NCBI GenBank assembly: GCA_012845835.1
Contig: JABAKD010000012.1
Location: 248,001 to 312,000 of the forward strand
Source: Undaria pinnatifida
Lineage: Eukaryota; Sar; Phaeophyceae; Laminariales; Alariaceae
Length of the DNA: 64,000 nt
Direction: 5' to 3'
The notes beneath the pieces are model-generated. The model saw nothing but the letters and a program-made list of their open reading frames with translations, did no database searches and was not told the DNA's origin. Position 1 is the first letter of the stretch, and each line of letters starts with the position of its first letter. A program made the position numbers and the translations under genes. Below, one piece after another: positions 1-39,410 of this stretch.

Positions 1-2
1 CC

Positions 3-1022
3 CTCGTCTGCTCCGACTGTATTCCGACATCTCAGGCGGTAGGCAACACCACCGAGCTTCCGCTTTCGACCAGTACCATTCTCCAACAAGACAAGTCCGA
101 TGACACCATCGTCGCCAAGCCGCCCGTCTCCACGCCGCCGATACCCGGCAGCCAGACCGACACACCGGCAGCGAACCCAGCACCCCCGTCGTCTAGCGGC
201 CTGGTCGAGAAGACCGGCATCGCTGAAGAGCTCGTCGCGGATGCTCTTGGCAGAAACGACCCCAACTGTTCGGGTCCTTCTAAGCCCCCGCCTCTTTGCT
301 TGTCGGACCAAGAGGGGTCCGAGCCACCGCCCACACCGCCGCTTTCACCGCCGCCGGCTTCTGCGTCCATGGACCAACTTCCATCGCCCGCTGAGCCGAC
401 CCCGCTAGTGCTGCTGCCGCCTTTAATTGTCGATCAGGTCGTGGTGAGTGGCTCCATGGGCAGTAAAAATGACGGCGCTGACTCCTGCGGTGGCAACTCC
501 TCCGCGTCCTACAAGCCTCTGCCCCTCTCCTCTTCAAGCCAAGAGGGGTCTCCGACACCGTCCACGCCGCCGCCCTCGTCGACATCGGCCTCCTCCATGG
601 ACGAGCCTCCGCAATCACCGGATATCGAACCGCCGTCGCTCGCACTGCCATCGTCTACACAGCCCACAGCGCAGCCGCTAGTACGACCGCCGCCGCCACT
701 GTCAGCGAGCACCTTCTCGCCCAACCCGCTGGGAGGCATGTTCTCCCCCCCCTTGGACCAGCCCCGGGTCATTGCCGTCATCACCGACATCCTCTGCTCG
801 AAGAGGGTGATGAACGACCGCAAGAAGGCCGTGAGAGTGTTGGCGAAGCTGGAAAGTGGGTGCGTTTGCGGCGAGGACATGGAGTGGATTGTAAGGGGGA
901 TGAAGACTCTCAAGGCAAAGAGAGAACTCAAGCAGCGGCACGGCGGGCTGGTCTTCGCGGGGCCTCAATATGGGGCTCCACTGTACAAGACGGGTAACGG
1001 GATTCGCCGCCTGCTGCGTGGG
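3..1022 (+). CDS. Penultimate exon of an unidentified Pro/Ser-rich protein (5' part outside window)
   Basis: One reading frame is open from base 3 to a GT donor (GGG|GTGAGT) at 1,023, so the gene begins left of the window. The first roughly 240 encoded residues are low-complexity, rich in Pro, Ser and Thr, with two imperfect repeats of a block containing 'QEGS', a run of PTPP-type prolines and 'SMD' (around 309-370 and 540-610). The last 95 residues or so look globular: 'RVIAVITDILCSKRVMNDRK' (about 769-828) begins a helical, Lys/Arg-rich stretch containing 'GCVCGEDMEWIVRGMKTLKA'. I do not recognise the family. A disordered regulatory or scaffold protein is possible but not shown. The frame continues past 1,022 to a stop at 1,201, but the donor and the in-phase acceptor at 1,954 favour splicing. 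Confidence 0.55.
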
Positions 1023-1954
1023 GTGAGTTTGAGTGGCGTACGGACATACGGTCGTTGCGAATGCATTCTGTTCATAAAAAGCATGTTATACTCTATGGTC
1101 AGGACTCGGCATACTTCAGCAGTAGCTAGACCTGAGTATCTTTTTTTTTACCTCTCCCATCGTTTGCGACATTTTTGGCGTGGTCGTCTGTGGGCTACAT
1201 GATTTAGGTCGAAACTATGCATGGTGTAGTTTTCGCGCTTTTCATTATCGTGTCTTGATAGAACGTGGACATTGCTGTATGAGCTATTGTAGTAACAACC
1301 GTTTTCTCCAACCCCTTGGCACAACTAGACACAGCTAGTGTTGGCAATCAACAAAAACAAGCAGCAGTTTATTTATTATGATTATTACCAGGCAAAGCCG
1401 TGAAGGCCGTTGATTTGATTACGTTACGCTGTTGTTTCTAGTCATGACCAATCAAAATTCATGAAGGCCTCGATGAATTTCGTTATTTTAGTTGCCTGGT
1501 TTTCGATATTCAGTATCCAGCGGACGGGTGAAGTTTAACTCGTTTGTTACTGTGGTTTACAAATATGAGCATATGAGCATATACATGTTTAACTCAAATA
1601 CCATGTGATTTGGTACCGAAACGGGGGATGCCGTTCTAAACAGGTGCGGTCCTTCCCTACTGATTGGGGGGAAAACTACTTGGGAATAGTGTGGGTTCAT
1701 TTTGCCCAGTAGTGAAAAGGTTAAGCTTACCGCACTTTGATTAAGTTATAGTCGGGCGTTCAGTTTTAACTCGTTTGGTCGAAGAGCTAATTCCCTCTCG
1801 CATGGTACACTTGCCGTTTATCCCACCACCCTACGATACGACTTCACCATGATCACAATCAGTCCTTATCGTTCTAAGCGCGCACCACAACAAATCAGCC
1901 CTTCGTTTGTTTCCCGTGTGATTCTTGTCCGATAAACCAAACTGAATATTCCAG

Positions 1955-2203
1955 GTGGCTAAAAAGCATGCAGGTGGGACAAAGTTCGTGGTTTGCGTCT
2001 CCTCCAGCTCGGGAAAAGCTTCCAACAACGCGAAGATGATCACCGGCATCATCTCGCCTTCATCATCGGACGAACCAGCACCCGCATCAGACACCGCCGG
2101 CGGCGAACCGGTGATGGACGGCGATGTTCCCGGACTCGAAGACTGGTCCACAATCCGCGGCAACCTCGACGACGGGTGTCGGCTATGGGCGTGGGTCTAC
2201 TAG
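1955..2203 (+). CDS. Last exon of the same unidentified gene
   Basis: The acceptor is 'ATATTCCAG|GTGGCT' (AG at 1,953-1,954). The exon starts in phase 0, matching the phase-0 donor at 1,022, and stays open for 82 codons to TAG at 2,201-2,203. The encoded tail starts VAKKHAGG, has a Ser-rich part (VSSSSGKAS, then SPSSSDEPAPASD) and ends with an acidic/aromatic stretch (GDVPGLEDWSTIRGNL...CRLWAWVY). I see no named domain. The intron, 1,023-1,954, carries only AT-rich sequence. The intron is inferred from splice signals and phase only. Confidence 0.5.
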   Translation: MAKKHAGGTKFVVCVSSSSGKASNNAKMITGIISPSSSDEPAPASDTAGGEPVMDGDVPGLEDWSTIRGNLDDGCRLWAWVY

Positions 2204-3984
2204 GGATGATGTGTCCGCCCTACGGTCTGTTGGTCGGTCGGTCGGTCGATGAGTAGAGTCGTACACTACACTGAACAGACGGACTGGTTTGCACTCGATT
2301 TTTGAGACTAGGCATTGTGCAGTAGTAATTGTCACAGAAACAATGACCGCGATTAAGAGGAGGGTTGGAATTTCATCTGTTCTATCAGTATGCGGTTCCG
2401 ATGTGTATCATTTAGGGTGTCAGTTTGTATGGGGCCTGCCGTTTTCCGCGGCGAGGAAGTCGAACTGCAGTAATGCACCGGTACATTGTACGGTTGGGAT
2501 GAGATAGTGTTGGTGGATTTGTTTGAAAGGACAAGTGTGATTGGTGGAAATACCCTGGTCGACTGGTGTCGTCATCCGCGGTTGCCACGAGTGTTCTCTA
2601 TGATTATGTGCTTGTGTGACGGGTGGACTGTCGAGCTCCAGAGCTACAAGGTACATTGGGTCGGGTTGGGTTGGACTAGGTTGGGATGGTGTCGGGGTGG
2701 GATAGTGTGCGGCAGCATGTAGGTGGGGAGGTGGCGGGTAGGCCGACAAGGTAGTGACACGACGAGCAGAGCTTCGCCGGGGTTTCGTTGGTTTGCGCCG
2801 AACGAGCGTTTTGATTAACTACCAGCCAGTACCTGGCATCATGTAGTACCAATAACACGCTAACGCACATTTCCGTATAACTTCGTCTTGGGCTTTGCTC
2901 TGGTTACTGGCTATGAGGGATGGAGATCTGAGCTTGACATTGTTGGAGGCTAATACACATAAGACCCTATTACGACACCTGATATAATAACAATCGATGA
3001 TTCCTCCTTGTTTATACACTATTATGTCTACGCTTTTTGCGTCGTTGGCGTTGGCGCCTTTTATCGCAACCAAACCGTCCAATATGAGGACATACACTAC
3101 GCACGCTGGTGATGACGATGAAGATATTCAGAAATCAGATTGAAATGACAACGACGAATACGGTGATGGCCAACGATGATGGTGATGTCAATGCAGCGCG
3201 TGTACGTCCGCTCGGCGGCTACATATCGTATGGGGTGCAACCTTCATGTTCCAACAGTCGTAATACTACGAGTATACCTGATATGAAACGTCAACGTATA
3301 AATATGCCTGTTCCTCGTTTGATTGTTTATTCGGTTATCTTCTTCCCACTGGCTATGAGGGATTTCTAAGTGGGGCATTATCGAAGGTCACAACAACAAA
3401 AAAACAATAGCATAGACAGGCTCTAGGTTGCCAAAATAATGGCTACACTTGAAAAAGTGAACAATAATATGTACCTGAGTCAGCACGACTTGGATAATTT
3501 GTTGACTGAACTTACTGTCTTAACCCAACCCAAGAAGAGTATTTCTAACTCTTACTCTTAAGGTTACTGATATTCGCCTTGTCTTGTATCATTGAACAGC
3601 TCGAGTCACTCAATAGCAACCATTCCAAATATTTCGTAGACCACACCAACCTAGTGCTTAGAGTTCTACGTACGTACCGTCATCATGGTCGCCTCCCCTT
3701 GTAGTCCATGCCGAACGATGTTACGTACCTCAGCGTGCATACGATAAACACACATTCGTTTAGTCTCATACATTAGGCCTGTGTGCTGGATTGCATTTGG
3801 TTTTCTCCCGTGTTCATTGCATGCATGACTACCTTGCCATTTTTGCAATGTGTGCCTGTGTGTCATAGTTTGTCACTTCAAAGCTCGTCGGTCTAGGAGG
3901 CGTCAGCAGGGGACATCACTGCTTCTGCTGGATTTAGGTGCGTGGGGCCAAGAACATACTCTCACTTAATACGAATAGAGTAGA
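2204..3984. other. Intergenic, no supported gene
   Basis: Downstream flank of the first gene. There are only short ORFs without recognisable motifs. A phrase around 'GGCTATGAGGGAT' occurs twice (about 2,911 and 3,352). I see nothing else. Confidence 0.5.
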
Positions 3985-4962
3985 CGGTAGAAAACGATGT
4001 ACCGCAACAATTCCGCGCCACCGTACGGTACAGCAGAATACATCTAGAATTTTGACCCCGGTCCGCGACGCTGATTGGTCAACTCGGGGTCGTACCGGTT
4101 TTTGACACTAACCCCTTGCGGCGCATCGTACCGCGGACTTTCGGCTCGGCCGTTGCCGCTTTCTGACGTGACCCATACCGCTTTCTGTCGGAAAATACGC
4201 CATGCGGACCGACTTTCCCCCACGTTTTTCACGCCCCACACCCTTCCAAATTCCGACCGAATCTTAATCATAAGCGCCACGTTATGTAGACTGCATGGCC
4301 ACAAGACTACATGTAAAAGGCCATGAAGAAGACTACATGTAGTCTAATGTGCTCCCGATTATTTCAAGGTCCACATTTCAACTGTCGAAAAAGCCGTTGT
4401 TTAGTACATAACCTCAGTAGTGTACGGCTAAAGATGGCGCCCTCACTTGAGGATATAGACTACCAGTATATGTTTTCCCTGAGGCTCTGTTCTTACTCTT
4501 CTTATTTTCCAATGGGGCCATCTTTTATACCTGGTATGTTTTAGTGTATGGGTAGTGGATTATAGATTATTTTCCGGGCATCTCAAGGGAGCCCAAGTTC
4601 ATAACTACCAAGTTTATGTGGTGGTGTCCTCCCCCTGCGGGGATTTCCACAGAATGCGGTGTAGGAATACGCAAGGCTGACGAGAGAGCGGTGTGTGTGC
4701 ATCGTCAGGGTCGATTGTGGCGCCATGGGTAGCGAGGGTCTCAACAAAATGCGGTGTGCGAATGCTCAAGGCGGACGCGAGGTGGAGTATGTGTGGGCCA
4801 AGGGGGTCGTGCGAGTGTGGCGGGACTGTCAATCCCCCTTTGTTTCTTTGTCCCACCCCCTTCTCCGCCATTCATACATACATACGTATACCTGGGGTGT
4901 GCGAGCTGTCTATGGTTAAGCAGCGGTTCGTGATGTTATGTGTGCCGAAGGTGTGTTTGATC

Positions 4963-5053
4963 TCAGGCTTAGTTTGGATAAGCTATTGGTTCATATTTTG
5001 CAAGTAACAGTTAACAGTTGTCAAACGGACTAATATCCCACTAATACCTTACC
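4963..5053 (+). mobile_element. Diverged solo copy of the 84-bp LTR
   Basis: It matches the miniature LTR found at 9,618-9,701 ('GGCTTAGTTTGGATAAGC', then 'GTCAAACGGACTAATA' and 'CCCACTAATACCTTA') with a short internal insertion. It lies inside the TIR element and has no partner LTR nearby. It is an old fragment. Confidence 0.5.
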
Positions 5054-5201
5054 ATCAATGTGATGATTGCTCTGAAGGGATCCGAAAATGACAGCGCGCA
5101 GTTCTATGAATGCTACATGACGTGGCACCCATGGTTGAGATTCGGTCGGACTGATTCTACCATAGCTCCCCCCCAAACCAGCGATTTTCTTCAACGAACG
5201 T

Positions 5202-5257
5202 TTCATGGTCATGGTCATGGTCATGGTCATGGTCATGGCCATGGTCATGGTCATGGT
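5202..5257. repeat. (CATGGT)n microsatellite
   Basis: About nine tandem copies of the hexamer CATGGT, with one CATGGC variant. Confidence 0.9.
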
Positions 5258-5741
5258 TCATGGCTGCTCGACACGAGGAACGATGCTGTAAAAAAAATAA
5301 TTTCTCGCTTTCTCTTGCTTGCAAAGAGCTACCGATTGATGACGTCGGGTGGCAAGGGGCACCGTACTTTAGGAGATATCGCCGGGAGCTGGTTTGAAAA
5401 CCGGCGATTTCATTGAAGAAAAGTTAGGGGGGCTACCGTAGCAAGACTCGTCGGAATTTGAAAGGATGCGGGGCGTTAAGAACCTCGGGGAAAGTCGGTC
5501 CGCATGGCGAATTTTCCGACAGAAAGCGGTATGGGTCACGTCGGAAAGCGGTGAGGGCAGAGCTGAAAAGCCGCTGTACGATGTACCGCAAGGAGTTGGT
5601 GTTAAACACCGGTACGATGTTGAGTTGACCAATCAGCGACGCGGATCGGTGTCGAACGCCTAGGTGTATTCTGCTGTACCTCACGGTGGTGCGGAATGGT
5701 TGCGGTGTACCGATTTCTGTCTTCTGCCCATATCTATATTA

Positions 5742-5975
5742 TGAAAAATAAAAATGCACGCCAGCTATGAGATCGAAGATTTCGTCGAAACTCATCTTTG
5801 CAAACTGTGCGTGATACTCCGATCGCGCGTATGACTGGGTGTGTGTCCTGATTGTCATGAAGGATATCGGTCAGCGACTCCCGTTGGAACTACAGTGCAG
5901 CTTGTACCAGGGCCAACAGGGTGATGTTAACCAAGCAATGCGCGAAAACTATAAAACCCGTTTTTGAAGGGGACA
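5742..5975 (+). repeat. Three-copy dispersed repeat, copy 1
   Basis: Shares long blocks with 41,793-42,062 and 45,865-46,110: 'ATGAGATCGAAGATTTCGTC', 'GAAACTCATCTTTGCAA', 'ATACTCCGATCGCGCGTAT', 'AACTATAAAACCCGTTTTTG'. It begins just outside the right end of the TIR element. One frame of the 5' part is conserved among the copies (EIEDFVETHLC). No protein family was recognised. Confidence 0.7.
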
Positions 5976-6769
5976 TAATCTTACAGAGCTGCCTTACAGT
6001 ATTCATAGCTATCCTTTCAATAGATATCCTATTTGGCACGCAATACTCTAAATTGTGTATAAATATTTATGGTAGCATATAGCAGCACTATTCGGAAAGC
6101 TTCCCGAACAAGTCACTGTAAGGTAGTCGTCATGTTGGGAAATCTTTGTCGAATGTTCTACAATAGGGTATGTCCAAGTACCCTATCCCTGCATGGCAAT
6201 GCGCCGACGGTCTATGTACGACCTGTCCACAATTTCGTCGTCTGTTAATCTGCTTCGTACATTGATTGCCAGGCATGGTCGTTGTCCGACAAATAACCAT
6301 GCATGGTTTTTCGATTAACGGCAGGTGTGTCCAAATGACCAAGGTCCCGAATGGTTGTCTATAGCTCAGGTGACACCATCGTACATTCATGTAGACGATC
6401 TTCAACTAATTCTTGTCAGGGTGCATACACAAAAACCAACCCAAAAGCATACTATAAATGCCATTCGTAGTACTCATATCAAACATAAATCAAATTACTA
6501 GCCATTCGTAGTACTCATATCATACATAAATCAAATCACTAGTCTATTCTTATTAATGACATTAACTTAAAACAACACGACGCATATTATGCTCCCATCC
6601 ACCTCATAAGTTTTCCTTCAAATATTGGACATCTGCATTTATCATGGAGGTAAAACACTTTGGTCCCGCCCACCCCCCCTAACAACCTCTCCTCCCCCCC
6701 CCCCCCCCCTCCCCCTCCGCCCCACCCAAAAACAAAATCTGCCAGAACTGTAAACATTATCGGGCATAC
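5976..6769. other. AT-rich intergenic sequence with a poly-C run
   Basis: No gene. A 25-bp phrase ('GCCATTCGTAGTACTCATAT') occurs twice about 40 bp apart, near 6,460 and 6,500. A C-run of about 16 bases lies near 6,694. Confidence 0.5.
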
Positions 6770-7842
<1,073 letters not shown>

Positions 7843-8212
7843 TAGACTCATCCCACGATATATATGTATGTGTGCATCGGCAGAGACGCCTAAGGTAGGC
7901 CAGGTCTACTGACCAGAAAGTATCCCCCCCTTGGCCTGAGGGGCGTCGGTCAACACCATTCAGGTGCTAAAAGAGAGAGAACTGTTGTATTAGCTCCGAA
8001 CGCAAGAAAACAAGCGATCTTAAGTTCATCCCTGGAACCCCATCCCAGAATCCAGAAGAAGAGAAGTAGAAACCCCTACTGTCTTGAGATCAAAATAACG
8101 TTCACACTCCACATCAGATCCTCAGCAACCAATCACCAGCACGAAGATCAGCTGTCGTATCCTACCACCGACACTACACACTCTCTGGTGCTCCACCGTC
8201 CACAGATCGTAA

Positions 8213-8456
8213 CTGGACCAAGTCCAGCGGAAGGTTGTTTTCAGGCCGGGGGTTTTGTTGGTGGGTGAGCTTGCGCAAGTCCCGTACTACCACCACGAAT
8301 AACGACGTTCCCGGTGGTATCTCCACCGCACCTGATTCCTAGGGATCAGGTCGGGTCGACATTCTCACGCATCCGTGTACAATGGTAGCTTGCGCTGTTG
8401 AGTACTAACGGTGACCGCCGCTAAGGGACAGCTCGCGCTGTCGCTCGCCACCACGG
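8213..8456 (+). repeat. Two-copy dispersed repeat, copy 1
   Basis: Matches 35,708-35,990 in order: 'TGGACCAAGT', 'GGTGGGTGAGCTTGCGCAAG', 'TATCTCCACCGCACCTG', 'GGGATCAGGTCGGGTCGACA', 'CTCACGCATCCGTGT', 'ACAGCTCGCGCTGTCGCT'. Non-coding. It could be part of a larger transposon. The second copy sits in IMP dehydrogenase intron 2. Confidence 0.7.
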
Positions 8457-8527
8457 GAACTGAAGGATATGGAAGGATGCGCCAGCAATCGCTTGATTGC
8501 GAATACAGTTGAGAAAAATTGACACAC

Positions 8528-8615
8528 TACGCGTATTAAGAAATACACGGAAGTGTGGTGCGCGTAAGCTTTATTTTGTCCCATCCGCCGGAGGACGACA
8601 AGAAAAAAATACTAT
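8528..8615 (+). repeat. Hairpin/poly-A repeat family, copy 1
   Basis: Contains 'GGAAGTGTGGTG', 'AAGCTTTATTTT' and the terminal mini-stem ATCC-GCCGGA-GGA followed by an A-rich tail. This is the same right half as the hairpin element at 56,512-56,620. An inverted fragment lies at 8,950-8,990. Confidence 0.5.
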
Positions 8616-8624
8616 AGACTACAT

Positions 8625-8740
8625 TGTTATCGGCATGCAGACCATCGCGACAAGCACCTATCATCCCAACGGCGACGGTGACATCAAACATGTCATGTGC
8701 TTTCAGCCATGGTCCAGATAGATGCTCGTGATGGCCGTCA
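8625..8740 (+). mobile_element. Ty3/Gypsy integrase fragment (fossil)
   Basis: A short stretch resembles the part of the integrase core around the catalytic Glu in the Gypsy element at the right end of the window (compare 'ATSTYHPNGDGD' with 'ATSSYHPNCNGG'). Only about 115 bp remain. It is a broken, old-looking relic of the same or a sister family. Confidence 0.5.
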
Positions 8741-9285
8741 AAGATGGATATATTTACTGCTGCTGTGTATTGATGTTGTAGATCTAGACTAGTGCTTAGT
8801 GGTAGGTTGTTAGTATTCATAGTCCTTTGGGGTTTTACTACTCTAAGATAGTGATGATAGTGATGATAGTACTCTGTTGATTTTATCACCTGTGCTGCCC
8901 ACAGCAGTGGTGAGTGATACCGGTAGTCGGGATGATTTCCAAAGAAACAGTCGAGTAAAAAAAGGCTGAACTCACCACACTTACTTCCGCACATTTTCAT
9001 GCAACACCTCGTGTGTAAATTTAACTGCTCTAGACTAGACTATAGTCTTGTAGTCACAAAATTAGGTGTATCACGTAGCTTGCATGCATATCGACGCAAA
9101 ATTATCGAACTCACAGCTGACGTGTTTAGTCTAGTCTAGACATTTTCTAAAAATATACATCTACCGAATAGCCGCATCACCAGACTATCGTCGCCGACAA
9201 CATGTATCGACCGTCACCATCCAGCCTATTGTTGCTGACAATGTGTGTCGATAGATATCTTCCGCAGTCTGCTGTAGCCGATCAT

Positions 9286-9701
9286 TGTTACAAGGCTTAG
9301 TTTGGGTAAGCTATTGGTTAACCTTTGGCATAGTTTGGGTAAGCTATTGGTTAACCTTTGGCAAGTGGTCAAACGGACTAATACCCCACTAATTCCTTAA
9401 CAAATGGCGTTGTCGATAGACCATGGGTTTTTGGGTCGTGGGTTTGATCCCCACCATCCACAATAATAAACTTTTCAGATTTTCCCCATTACATGTCGAT
9501 CTTGAAAAATACTCTCCCTGGTACCCCAGTAAATGAAACGGCTTGGATATTCAATATTGACAGAGGTCCGCCGTATATCCGGCCGACCTGCTATCCCGCC
9601 GTTTCAGGGGGGGAGAGTGTCATAAGGCTTAGTTTGGGTAAGCTATTGGTTAACCTTTTGCAAGTGGTCAAACGGACTAATACCCCACTAATACCTTAAC
9701 A
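9286..9701 (+). mobile_element. Miniature LTR retrotransposon (TRIM-like)
   Basis: Two direct terminal repeats, 9,286-9,402 and 9,618-9,701, start TGT.A.AAGGCTTAGTTTG and end CTTAACA, giving TGT...ACA ends. The left one is 117 bp because about 33 bp inside it are duplicated. The right one is 84 bp. The 215-bp interior starts with AATGGCGTTGTCG, where a tRNA primer site would lie, and ends in a purine run (AGGGGGGGAGAG) directly before the right repeat, as a polypurine tract should. It has no coding capacity. The interior also has a B-box-like 'GGGTTTGATCCCCACC'. Related LTRs lie at 4,963 and 59,473. No target-site duplication was recognised. Confidence 0.65.
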
Positions 9702-11570
9702 TAATATCTATCGATAGACAACTTCCACAACCTACTGTCACCGACAATGTATATCGACACATTTCCCCCTCGTCCGTTGTCGCTAACAATATAATATTTC
9801 ATGAAGAATTGAAAAACGTCAGCCGTTAGTACTAGTATAGACTATATATGCCATATAGAAAGATTCTCCCTCTCTATGTCGAAGAAATACACCATTGTTG
9901 TGTCTAATGTCCTAGGCGTGGTCGAATGCGCCAAACGAATCGCCAAGCACAGCTCCTTCCACGACAGTAGACCACGAGCCGGTCCAGTTGCGAGTATGAT
10001 GCAAGGTGGATTTCAACGAAAAGATAATCGGCGTGCATGTACGTAGGCACGAACCTATTCGGGAAGAAACACTACAGACACGAGACTGCAAAGATTCCCT
10101 TCCCTACGTCACAAAACAAGTTTCTCAAACCGCCGCCCTCGAAGCACCAAAACCGTCGACGCCAAGCATGATTCAGAGAATGCTAAGATTCCAGTGCTTG
10201 TCTCTACATCGACGGCGATCTGCACCAAAACATCACCTCGATTTTTGGGCCATTTTGGGAGAACGGGGGGATCTCGACCATCACCATCGCGATCACCATC
10301 GCGATCACGATCACGATCTCTTCCGATCACGATCTCGATTCTCGATCCTCACAAATAACCGTTTGTATAACTATATCCCGGTGACTAGCAATGACTGGGA
10401 ACGCAGCAGTGCCCCGCGTGCGTACATGCAACAGGCCAGCATATATCACTATGATGAGTAAATTGGGCAAAGAGGAGTGTAACCCCACGCCTTTGAAACC
10501 ACAGTTTCCAAGTAGAAAAAAATGGGGGAGGGAGAAGTGGAAACAGGTCGTCTTTTGAGCACCTACGCCGTAGAACATTGTACAAATCAAGAGAACACAA
10601 GTGTACGTACCACGAAACACCATTCCAACGCCGCCTATACAGCCATTACAGCCAGCGCAAGCTGCGTACTGCGCGCCTTACAGAAGCATAGGACGGACCG
10701 CGTGACGAAGGACACAAGGACATCGCCATCTGCTGTCGGACTGGACAGTAGGACGTAACTCCACGGTTAGCATGCCACGCTCGAGGGTCCTACTCCAAGA
10801 TTAGACTATAGAATTAGCGCTGCACTCTAGCTGGCGTCCTCCCATGGCAGGCTGAGTGGTGCATGCCAAAGGCACAGGGTACCATCGTTTCTAAGATCGA
10901 TTGCGCTCCGCGGTCGTGAACAGCTAGTTACTGCCAGTAAACAATTAAATGTCACGCCTATGGCGAAGGCACAACGAGAGGTGCACACAACTAGCAACGC
11001 TCGCCCCGAATGCCTACATAGCAAACACCACGCCATGACGTCACGCATCGCATACACGAACGACAGCACTATTAAGAGCGCTGTTTCGCGCATTGAGTTC
11101 GTCAAACTAACTCAGAGCGGCGGGGTGCCCACGGCAGTCACTCGCCAATCCCAAAACAGCAACGAAAGCCCTCGCGAAGGGCGACAGTAGCCATGGCATA
11201 TCAAACCCGCAAAAAAACGGAAGCAGCGCATAGCGCACAGCACACACCAGTTCAGCAAAACCCACAAAAATAACGACAGCAGCGCACAGCGTGAAACAAT
11301 TATCTACCACACCCGCAGAAAATCCGACAGCAGGTCACACTGCACAGCACGAAAGAATCTTCTATGGTATGGTCAAACCAGCCAAACAACGACAGCGGCG
11401 AAAAGCACGAAACAATTTCCCCAAACTTGGGGGGGGAGGGCAGTTGAACAACGAACAGAAGAGTCCTACATTATTAACTCGGCAATAGGGATGGCTGGAT
11501 GGAACGATGCTTCCTTTCTCTGTGGCGGTGATAGCCGACAGCACCCATGTTATCATACCCAATCTACGGC
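9702..11570. other. Intergenic, no supported gene; local tandem repeats
   Basis: Holds a GATCGC/GATCAC-type simple repeat (about 10,270-10,350) and a degenerate tandem repeat of roughly 80 bp at about 11,170-11,420, with recurring 'AACGACAGCAGCGCACAGC' and 'GCACGAAACAATT' phrases. The ORFs here are short or compositionally biased. Confidence 0.5.
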
Positions 11571-11945
11571 TAACGCTAATACCCATGGCACACTGCGATC
11601 TTCACGCGAGCCAAGACAGGGCGGCGGTAGACTGTGATAGCCACGCTACGCCAAACGCCTCCTCTATCCCATGCTGGGTTTTCCACAGGAGTAGACAGAG
11701 GGCGCTGCAAGTACCAGGCGTCCTACTCACGCCTCGGCAAACGCCTTATCTTATCACGTGCTGCTGCGTTTTTTCAAAACAAGATAAGACGGCGCGGCGA
11801 TAGGCCACAATACCCACTTCGTACCTACGCTATCGTACCTACGCTATCGTACCTACGCTATCGTACCTACCTACGCTACGGTACCGATACGCCTAACGCT
11901 TTCTCTATCCCACACCGCGGTTGTGACAAGGGCAAAGAGAGTAGA
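11571..11945 (-). repeat. Echoes of IMPDH exon 12 (terminal exon) downstream of the stop
   Basis: The end of the last exon, reading on + as 'CGCCTAAAGCTTTCTTTATC' then 'CCATGCTGCGCTTCTC', is repeated in diverged form at about 11,893-11,945 ('CGCCTAACGCTTTCTCTATC'), 11,648-11,705 ('CGCCTCCTCTATCCCATGCT') and more weakly at 11,571-11,632. A 14-bp tandem repeat ('CTACGCTATCGTAC') sits between them at 11,815-11,880. Confidence 0.55.
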
Positions 11946-11970
11946 CAACACATTTCGCCTAAAGCTTTCT

Positions 11971-38998
<27,028 letters not shown>

Positions 38999-39124
38999 AG
39001 CGCTCAGGATAGCGCTGAAACAGTGGTAAAAAGCAGCACGGGCAATAACGGTGCGTCGTGTCAAGACTAGTCAAAATCATACTGCAGCATGTTAGCTGTA
39101 CAATGCTGTACACTGTTCATGTGC

Positions 39125-39410
39125 AAAGGCGGTAACGGTGCGGCGTGATAAGGCCATGCGGCTGGACAACAGCTACATACCAGTTAAGTCCACACGAGTG
39201 AGGTGTTACCGAAAGCAATCAGAAGCTGGAAAACTGCTGGATCCACAGCCAATTATAGGGGAAAAGGGCGAGCGGTACTAAAAAGCAACCTCTCAGAAAG
39301 TGCGCACTCAGGACTTCCACGCATACCAAGGACACCCCCTTTCCAATGCTAGGTCCATACCGCTGGAAAACTGGTGTGTCAATGGGGGGCAGTAACAGTG
39401 GGCCGTGGTA
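39125..39410 (-). repeat. Echoes of the IMPDH exon 1 upstream edge
   Basis: 39,337-39,410 on + ('TTCCAATGCTAGGTCCATAC', then CAGTAACAGTG) copies 'TTCCAATGTCAAGTCCATAG', then CAATAACGGTG near the start codon. 39,125-39,152 ('GGCGGTAACGGTGCGGCGTG') copies the 5' flank 'GGCAATAACGGTGCGTCGTG'. Confidence 0.65.

Larger units (their letters stand above)
3985..5737. mobile_element. Non-coding TIR DNA element with about 270-bp inverted ends
   Basis: Sequence 3,985-4,275 reappears inverted at about 5,440-5,737. Both ends contain, in the same order, 'ACCGCAAC.ATTCCGC', 'GCTGATTGGTCAACTC', 'GACGTGACCCATACCGCTTT', 'CTGTCGGAAAAT' and 'GCCATGCGGACCGACTTTCC'. By eye they are roughly 80% alike. The 1.2-kb interior codes for nothing recognisable and holds an LTR-like fragment and a CATGGT microsatellite. 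The layout fits a non-autonomous DNA transposon with long TIRs, or an inverted duplication. No target-site duplication was found. Confidence 0.55.
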
